Assembly (NCBI GenBank): GCA_964387935.1
Contig: CAYLZN010000157.1
Span: forward strand, 1 to 12,279
Length of the DNA stretch: 12,279 nucleotides
Direction: 5' to 3'
Source: CAYLZN01 sp964387935
GTDB lineage: Bacteria > Acidobacteriota > Vicinamibacteria > Vicinamibacterales > JAFNAJ01
Positions 7,486-12,279 of this stretch are shown here, piece by piece. Positions within the stretch are counted from its first letter, which is position 1; every line of letters begins with the position of its first letter. Both the position numbers and the translations under genes were made by a program. The notes beneath the pieces were generated by a model, which was not told the DNA's origin, searched no databases, and saw only the letters and a program-made list of their open reading frames with translations.

Positions 7486-7543
7486 GGGACAAAAGTCGAA
7501 CTGTCGATTCCCATTAGTCGGCAGAATCAGGAACTTTTGTCCC
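7486..7543. promoter_or_regulatory. 11-bp perfect inverted repeat, candidate enhancer (upstream activating sequence)
   Basis: GGGACAAAAGT (7486-7496) and ACTTTTGTCCC (7533-7543) are exact reverse complements separated by 36 bp. Both arms are AT-richer than their surroundings. Relative to the start site predicted from the sigma-54-type promoter at 7631-7646, the arms lie about 113-170 bp upstream, the usual range for bacterial enhancer-binding proteins. The role as enhancer is inference; a cruciform or a boundary between divergent genes is an alternative. Confidence 0.5.
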
Positions 7544-7630
7544 GGTGTGCCTTGGGGAGGCACGCCCTGATCTGTCGGCAACTTCATGGCCTGGAAGGGA
7601 ATGGCCGGTGCATGATCCTGAGGTGCCTCC

Positions 7631-7646
7631 TGGAACGAGAATTGCT
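7631..7646 (+). promoter_or_regulatory. Sigma-54 (RpoN) -24/-12 promoter of the PEP-CTERM gene
   Basis: TGGAACGAGAATTGCT matches the RpoN consensus TGGCACG-N4-TTGCW at every fixed position except the fourth (A for C). It has the invariant GG at 7632-7633, exactly 10 bp, then GC at 7644-7645. Transcription would start near 7656, leaving a leader of about 105 nt before ATG 7763. RpoN control of PEP-CTERM genes through the PrsK/PrsR system is known in other bacteria. The site is a sequence match only. Confidence 0.6.
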
Positions 7647-7750
7647 ATCGGCTCTGTCAACATCTCGTCACCGTTGTCGTCATCACCGAAATGCCTGGTG
7701 ACCGGTGGCGTGTCGCCTCGCGCGCCACGGCGGAGGCTCGACTTGGACGA

Positions 7751-7755
7751 AGGGA
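7751..7755 (+). promoter_or_regulatory. Ribosome binding site AGGGA for the PEP-CTERM gene
   Basis: AGGGA lies 7 nt upstream of ATG 7763. It supports this start over the in-frame ATG at 7691, which would place 24 charged residues ahead of an otherwise good signal peptide. Confidence 0.6.
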
Positions 7756-7762
7756 TTGCCTT

Positions 7763-8476
7763 ATGACTCGATCGGTGGTGGCAATCGCGGCCGTCGCGTG
7801 GCTCGGCTCGGCGCCGGCCCCTGGACTCGCCAACCCCATCAACCTCGTTGCCGCCCGCAGCGTGGACATCGGGCACTCCGGCGGTTCCGTGCTGGCAGAG
7901 ACCTCCGCAGCCACAGGAATCTTCAACAAGGGTGTGAGCCACCCGGCGGTTGCAACGAACGGAGGCTTGGTATCGGTGTCCGCCTCCCAGTCGACGCTGA
8001 TCGACGCAGCGTCCGGTCTGTTTTCAGGAACCGGCTCGGCCAGCATCGGTTACAGCATGTTTGCCTCGACCGGAGCGTACGCTGACAGTTTCTTCGACGT
8101 GTTCTTCGATCTGACGACTCCCCATGCCTTCGCCCTCTCGGGCACCTTGATGGCCAGCGACGACGGGGGATTCGCACGGGCGGTCTTCGACCTGTCTGGT
8201 CCCACGGCGCTGTCCTGGATCGCGACATCCTCCATCTCCCCGATTCCTGTGCTGGCCAGCGGCACGTTACCCGCTGGGTCCTATCACGTGGTCGTCCGGG
8301 CCAAGATGGACAACGGCGGCAACACGCAGGACGGAGCCGCCATGGGAGGGATGGCCAGCTTCGACTTCTCACTCGCGCTGTCACAGACCCCGCCCGCGAT
8401 CCCGGAGCCGACGACGATCTCGCTGCTGGGCCTCGGCCTGGCGGGTTCCGCACTCCAGCGGCGTCGGCGACGCTAA
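7763..8476 (+). CDS. Secreted PEP-CTERM sorting-domain protein
   Basis: 237 residues from ATG 7763, chosen because it has an RBS and begins a clear Sec signal peptide: MTR, hydrophobic core VVAIAAVAWLG, likely cleavage after GLA (residue 23). The mature part is Ser/Gly/Ala-rich with alternating beta-strand pattern and no cysteine, resembling the beta-sandwich bodies of many PEP-CTERM proteins; no enzymatic motif is seen. The C-terminus is a textbook PEP-CTERM signal: IPEP (213-216), TTISLLGLGLAGSAL hydrophobic stretch, then QRRRRR at the end (residues 232-237). Such proteins are exported, cleaved by an exosortase (EpsH/XrtA type) and usually associated with extracellular polysaccharide, floc or biofilm matrix. 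No exosortase is in this window, so it must be encoded elsewhere. Upstream is a sigma-54-type promoter and a candidate enhancer. It is divergent from one kinase operon and converges with another. Confidence 0.9.
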   Translation: MTRSVVAIAAVAWLGSAPAPGLANPINLVAARSVDIGHSGGSVLAETSAATGIFNKGVSHPAVATNGGLVSVSASQSTLIDAASGLFSGTGSASIGYSMFASTGAYADSFFDVFFDLTTPHAFALSGTLMASDDGGFARAVFDLSGPTALSWIATSSISPIPVLASGTLPAGSYHVVVRAKMDNGGNTQDGAAMGGMASFDFSLALSQTPPAIPEPTTISLLGLGLAGSALQRRRRR

Positions 8477-8517
8477 CCAGCTCCGCCGCCGCTGAAGTGG
8501 TGATCCAAACCGGGAAT

Positions 8518-8542
8518 GACGCACGGTTGGGGTGACCGCGTC
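8518..8542. terminator. Weak hairpin between convergent genes, possible terminator
   Basis: In the 64-bp gap between the PEP-CTERM stop and the kinase stop, GACGC-AC-GGT pairs with ACCGCGTC around a TGGGGTG loop (8-bp stem with a 2-nt bulge). There is no U-run on either strand, and the arm overlaps the kinase stop codon, so factor-independent termination is only a possibility. Confidence 0.2.
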
Positions 8543-11537
8543 AGCGGCTGCTGCCGTGGCGCAGAAAGTTCTCCATCACCCACAGTTCCCACTGCTCCGA
8601 TCCGGCCGTGAATGCGAGCTGCCCCGTCCGCGGGTTGGCTGACACGGCGTTGAGGAATTCGAGCGCGATGCCGGTATTCAGCGGGTCGCCTCCGCGCGCG
8701 GGCACGCGCCAGACTTCCACCATCGGCTGCCCGCGACGTGCCTTCGTGAACAGGATCTCCGTGCCGTCCGTCATCCACCCCTGCACGTCGATGCGCTCCT
8801 CGGGGTCGGCCGTGCGCGCGAGCTCGATCGTCGTCGTGTCGGACGTCGTGACCTCGAGCACCTCGATCGTGCGCTCGCCCTCGCCGATCGAGTCCACCGT
8901 CGCGAACGCGCGGCCATCGGGCGACAGGCTGATGCACCCGCCCTTCGCGCGCAGGCGCGGCCGCAGCAGCCCTTCTGCCTTCAGGTCGCGCAGCACGGTG
9001 TCCCGCCCGCTGGCCAGCTCCCGCCGCAGCACGTGCGTGGGCGTCCCGAAGACGATGGCCTGGCCGTCCGGCGCCCACTGCGGACACCATGAGAACGGGG
9101 TGTCGGGTTCCGGATCGGCAAACGCGGTCTCGACGGCCCCCGTCGTCCCGTCGATGATCTGGATGCCGCGGTGCTGGTTTCGGTACCCCATGACGAGGAA
9201 CCGCCGGCCGTCGGGTGAATACTGCAATTTCCAGAACGCGCCGAGCTTCGGCGTGATCCACCGGGTCTCACCGGTTTCCATGTCCCGGATGACGACGCTC
9301 AGCGAGCCTTCAGCGGCGCGCAGGAAGCTGTTGTCGGTGATCCAGGCGAGCGCGCGGCCGTCGGGTGACCAGGTTGGCACGCGGTTCTGGCCCGCCACCG
9401 GCGCCGACACGGGCTGCGGCGGCGTGGCCCCGTCAGCGGGCGCCGTGTAGACGTCGATCATCGACGCGGAGAACTGGTAGTAGAACGCGCCGGAGCTGGT
9501 GAGGCCGAGGCCGGCCACGCGGCCGAGATCCCGACCGACGAATCGGGCTGCGCCGTCGGGCCGCCCGTTGGCGATGCGCTGCACCCACGCACTGGTCGAG
9601 CCCGTCCTGTCGCTGAGGAAGAACACCTCGTCGCCTCGCGGCGTCCACTGGGGGTGGACATCGAACGCCGCCGAGGCCGCCAGGGGCACTTCGTCGCCGG
9701 TTTCGAGGTCGCGCAGGACGATGTCACGCTGGTAGCTCTCGCCGCGTGGGCGACGGTCGTAGGCGAGGTAACGGCCGTCCGGTGAGAACGTGGCGCCCGT
9801 GGGCCAGCCGTCCGTGTCGGCCACGAGACGCGTCGACTTGCGCTCCACGTCAGCCACCATCAGATGGTTGCCGCCCTGCTTGTCGACGACGAGCAGGCTG
9901 ATCTGCGAGCCGTCGCGCGACCATTCGTACGGCTGGATGAACTCCGCCTCAGGCAGTCGCAGCAGCACCTCTGGCCAGGTGCCGTCGGTGTTGATCGTGC
10001 GCAGTTCGAAGACGCCGTCGAGCGCGATCCAGGGATACGCGAGCCGATCGCCATCGAACGCGAAGACGCCCCCGAATGACTGCTCGTTCGACGTGCCCTT
10101 GTTCGTCAGCGGCTTGACGGTGGACGATTGAAGGTCGAGCAGCATCAGCTCGCCGCTGCCACTGGCGAAACTGAAGAAGCGGCCGTCGGGAGAGGGCCTG
10201 CCGTAGGCGCCGATGTCCCTGGTCGGCATCGGGACCTTTCTGATGACGACCTCCGAAGACGTCTCGCGCGCCAGGACGCCGGCGGGCGCCTCGGCCGGCA
10301 CAGCCGGGCCGATCCTGCGCAGTCGCGAACGAACGCCACCGAGGTCGGCCCACAGGGCGGCGCCGAGTGCGCCAATCGCCAGCAGGCTCGCGCCGGCCAG
10401 CCACAAGCGGCGCCGAGATGGCGCCGTGCTGGCAGGCGCCTGCGGTTGGACCGCGCCCGATCCAGACCCAACATCCGTCGACGCGACCGCGCGCGCCAGC
10501 GCCTGCTCGAAGGCTCCCGCGCTGTCGAAGCGCTGCGCCTGGTCGACGGCCGTCGCCCGTTCGACGGCGTCGATGAAGGCGCCGGGCAGGTCGGGCCGCA
10601 CGTCGCGCAGGAGGGTGCAGCGCCCTTCGCCATGCGCGTGACGGATGGCCCCGAGACTGCGCCCGCGCACCGGGAAGTCCCTCGTCACGAGGTGATAGAG
10701 CAGCACGCCGAGCGAGTAGATGTCGCTCCTGACGCTGGGGGCACCGTCTCCCAGCACCTCCGGCGCGAGGTAGAGCGGTGTGCCTGCGAGGTCCGCCGGG
10801 CCGCTCTCGTCGGTCGTGTCCGTCACGGTGCCGAAGTCCATCAGCACCGTGCGGCCACCCTCCTCGCGCATCACGTTCTGGGCCTTGATGTCGCGGTGCA
10901 GAAGGCCCGCTCGATGGACGGCCGCGAGCGCCCGGCACAGGTCGAGGCCGATCACGGCCGCTTCCTGCGCGCTGAACGACCCGTGGCGATGAAGGACCTC
11001 CGCGAGCGTGCGCCCGCGGACGTAGTCCATCCACACGCCGACCCGGCCATCGATCCGGTCCGCGCCGTACACCGTGACCACGTGCGGGTGCCGCACCCGC
11101 GCCAGGGCTCGGCCCTCGTCGATCGCCGTGTTGGCATCCTGCCCGGGCTGCGGCCGGTGCAGCAACTTGAGCGCGACGTCGCGATCGAGGCGCGGGTCGC
11201 GCGCGCGGTAGACCTCTCCGAACGAGCCGCGGCCGACGACTTCGAGCAGCGTCAGGTGTCCCCACGTGCCCAGCGCCGCCTGGCCCGGCAACGCCACCGT
11301 CGCCGCACCCGCCGCGGGGGTGGCGGACGAGGTGTCTGCGGGCGGCGGCTCGCGCGCGACGAGGTCCTGCGCCACGGCAACGGTGGACAGCAGGCGCAGA
11401 TCGCGCAGCACCGCCCGAAACGACTCCGAGGCGGCGCTCGATTCGAGCGAGTCCCAGTCGACCGGCGTCCCTTCGAGGATCGCGCGGGCGATGTCGCGAA
11501 GCCGCGGATCGTCTTCGAATCGGTCGGCCAGAGACAT
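8541..11537 (-). CDS. Ser/Thr protein kinase fused to SPDG beta-propeller, linked to ECF sigma factor
   Basis: 998 residues from ATG 11537. Residues 1-60 form a charged helical segment (DPRLRDIARAILEGTPVDWDSLES…) ahead of the kinase domain (about 94-345): VGRGSFGEVY (101-110), Lys124, Glu141, HRDIKAQN (214-221), DFG 234-236, APE 258-260. All catalytic residues are present; the usual Lys-Pro after HRDI is Lys-Ala. A TM segment follows at about 378-396, then a ~570-residue extracytoplasmic region with TolB/PD40-like blades (FSPDGRYLAYDRR 584, WSPDGRALAWITD 723, YSPDGRRFLVMGY 773, WAPDGQAIVFGTP 821, LSPDGRAFATVDS 871), ending WVMENFL. It is probably a membrane sensor kinase that reads a ligand or envelope state through the propeller. 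The start is 9 bp after the ECF sigma stop with an overlapping RBS, so the two are co-expressed and the sigma factor is the first candidate substrate. Confidence 0.95.
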   Translation of the reverse strand: MSLADRFEDDPRLRDIARAILEGTPVDWDSLESSAASESFRAVLRDLRLLSTVAVAQDLVAREPPPADTSSATPAAGAATVALPGQAALGTWGHLTLLEVVGRGSFGEVYRARDPRLDRDVALKLLHRPQPGQDANTAIDEGRALARVRHPHVVTVYGADRIDGRVGVWMDYVRGRTLAEVLHRHGSFSAQEAAVIGLDLCRALAAVHRAGLLHRDIKAQNVMREEGGRTVLMDFGTVTDTTDESGPADLAGTPLYLAPEVLGDGAPSVRSDIYSLGVLLYHLVTRDFPVRGRSLGAIRHAHGEGRCTLLRDVRPDLPGAFIDAVERATAVDQAQRFDSAGAFEQALARAVASTDVGSGSGAVQPQAPASTAPSRRRLWLAGASLLAIGALGAALWADLGGVRSRLRRIGPAVPAEAPAGVLARETSSEVVIRKVPMPTRDIGAYGRPSPDGRFFSFASGSGELMLLDLQSSTVKPLTNKGTSNEQSFGGVFAFDGDRLAYPWIALDGVFELRTINTDGTWPEVLLRLPEAEFIQPYEWSRDGSQISLLVVDKQGGNHLMVADVERKSTRLVADTDGWPTGATFSPDGRYLAYDRRPRGESYQRDIVLRDLETGDEVPLAASAAFDVHPQWTPRGDEVFFLSDRTGSTSAWVQRIANGRPDGAARFVGRDLGRVAGLGLTSSGAFYYQFSASMIDVYTAPADGATPPQPVSAPVAGQNRVPTWSPDGRALAWITDNSFLRAAEGSLSVVIRDMETGETRWITPKLGAFWKLQYSPDGRRFLVMGYRNQHRGIQIIDGTTGAVETAFADPEPDTPFSWCPQWAPDGQAIVFGTPTHVLRRELASGRDTVLRDLKAEGLLRPRLRAKGGCISLSPDGRAFATVDSIGEGERTIEVLEVTTSDTTTIELARTADPEERIDVQGWMTDGTEILFTKARRGQPMVEVWRVPARGGDPLNTGIALEFLNAVSANPRTGQLAFTAGSEQWELWVMENFLRHGSSR

Positions 11538-11543
11538 GCGCGA

Positions 11544-11549
11544 TCCTCA
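11544..11549 (-). promoter_or_regulatory. RBS overlapping the sigma-factor stop codon
   Basis: Minus-strand TGAGGA contains both the TGA stop of the sigma-factor gene (11549-11547) and an AGGA Shine-Dalgarno core 6 nt before ATG 11537. The overlap favours translational coupling of kinase to sigma factor and fixes the kinase start. Confidence 0.75.
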
Positions 11550-12173
11550 GCGGCCGGGTTCCATTTCGCAGGCGAGCCGGACGAGGGCCCGCTCGAGTGC
11601 CATGCGCGCGGCGTTGGGGGTCCGCTTGCCGAGCATGGCGGCCAGATCCTGGTAGCTCGCGCCAAGCTCCAGCCGCGCGATGATGGCCTCGCGATCCTCC
11701 GGCCGCAACCGCGCGAGGCCCCGTTCGTAGCGATCGAGCACCTCTCGCCCGACCGCCTCCTCGAGCGGGGATGGCCCGTCGCCGGCCTGCGCCTGGTCCA
11801 GTTCGTTCATCACCGGCCGGCGCCCGGCCCGTCGCACCTCGTCGGTGATGCGGTGCATCAGCGCCTGGCGGAGGTAAGCCTGCAGGGCTCCCTCGCCGCG
11901 CACCTCGAACCGGTCAATGCGAGTAAACGTCCGCAGGAGGGTCTCCTGCACGAGGTCGGTGGTTTCGGCGAGATCGCGGGCGTGGCGAGGCAGCCGCCCG
12001 TGGGCCCAGCGCCGCAGACGCGGCAGGTAGCGCTCGGCGAGCTGGTTCAGCGCCTCCCGGTCGCCCGCCTTCGCGCGCTCGATCAGCGCCAGCGAGGAAT
12101 CGGGGTCGAGCGTGGCGTCGGGACCGGGGTCGTCGCGGGGCTTCTCGCGATCGCCAGACGAAGACTCGGGCAT
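11547..12173 (-). CDS. ECF-type RNA polymerase sigma factor, kinase-linked
   Basis: 208 residues from ATG 12173; the frame extends to a GTG at 12233, but those 20 extra residues (Pro/Cys-rich) do not look like sigma-factor sequence and no RBS precedes them. Region 2 covers about 29-117, with the core-binding helix containing ETTDLVQETLLRTF (70-83) and AYLRQALMHRITDEVRR (99-115). Region 4 covers about 141-203, with the helix-turn-helix SYQDLAAMLGKRTPNAARMALERAL. There is no SnoaL or other extra domain. ECF factors direct RNA polymerase to stress or envelope regulons and are usually held by an anti-sigma factor; none is adjacent. Instead a transmembrane Ser/Thr kinase is encoded 9 bp downstream. 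Thr71-Thr72 stand where the common DAED motif has Ala-Glu. The 106 bp upstream to the window edge show no confident promoter. The exact ECF group is not assigned. Confidence 0.9.
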   Translation of the reverse strand: MPESSSGDREKPRDDPGPDATLDPDSSLALIERAKAGDREALNQLAERYLPRLRRWAHGRLPRHARDLAETTDLVQETLLRTFTRIDRFEVRGEGALQAYLRQALMHRITDEVRRAGRRPVMNELDQAQAGDGPSPLEEAVGREVLDRYERGLARLRPEDREAIIARLELGASYQDLAAMLGKRTPNAARMALERALVRLACEMEPGR

Positions 12174-12279
12174 GGCAGTGACGCGCTCATGATAAACCCG
12201 GGCGGGGCAGAAACCGGCTCGCGGCGGGTGCACGATCAGTTGTAGCTCCCCGTCGGCCTGAGGTCTGAGCGCACGGCGG

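Noticed and set aside
6436..7701. Plus-strand open frame of 421 codons overlapping the kinase start and intergenic region
   Set aside because: It is antisense to the conserved kinase domain and crosses the regulatory region. Its composition is that of a shadow frame.
7514..7942. Small frames in the divergent intergenic region (minus 7514-7942, plus 7545-7766)
   Set aside because: Neither has an RBS or recognisable features. Both overlap the sigma-54 promoter, and the minus frame runs antisense into the PEP-CTERM gene.
10128..12245. Long plus-strand open frame of 705 codons opposite the sigma factor and kinase
   Set aside because: It spans two well-supported minus-strand genes and has His/Arg/Gln-rich composition with no motif. 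It is a shadow of GC-rich codon structure.

Overview
The window looks like a chromosomal piece of a high-GC member of Acidobacteriota, most likely a Vicinamibacteria-like lineage. This is inference. It rests on the combination of a large TonB-dependent receptor of the kind abundant in that phylum, three Ser/Thr protein kinases (two fused to SPDG-type beta-propellers), an ECF sigma factor encoded directly in front of a kinase, and a PEP-CTERM protein. No rRNA, tRNA, transposase, phage gene or CRISPR array was seen.

Layout. 1-2432 (+) is the 3' end of a TonB-dependent outer-membrane receptor whose N-terminus lies outside the window. 2433-2530 is a short convergent gap filled by a period-7 GGCGTAC repeat. 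2531-7269 (-) is a two-gene kinase operon. The promoter-proximal gene (7269 to 5147) is a kinase-TM-propeller protein broken by a single frameshift near 6000. The second gene (5137 to 2531, 9 bp downstream) is a kinase with a long polytopic membrane C-terminus. 7270-7762 is a 493-bp divergent intergenic region with unusual structure: a good RBS for the kinase operon, a 6-9-6 inverted repeat, a period-7 GGCTCAG-like array folding into a hairpin, an 11-bp perfect inverted repeat with a 36-bp spacer, and a strong -24/-12 (sigma-54) promoter match. 7763-8476 (+) encodes a secreted PEP-CTERM protein. It converges with 8541-12173 (-), an ECF sigma factor followed at 9 bp by a 998-residue kinase-TM-propeller protein.

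How the parts may work together. The genes are mostly signal-transduction modules. The ECF/kinase pair has no anti-sigma gene beside it, and the sigma factor has two threonines where the usual acidic residues of region 2.2 lie. This fits a sigma factor switched on by kinase phosphorylation, as known for EcfP/PknT of Vibrio. The PEP-CTERM gene appears to be driven by RpoN and an enhancer-binding protein acting at the 7486-7543 inverted repeat, in keeping with the PrsK/PrsR control known for PEP-CTERM/exosortase systems elsewhere. Both proposals are testable and neither is proven by sequence alone.
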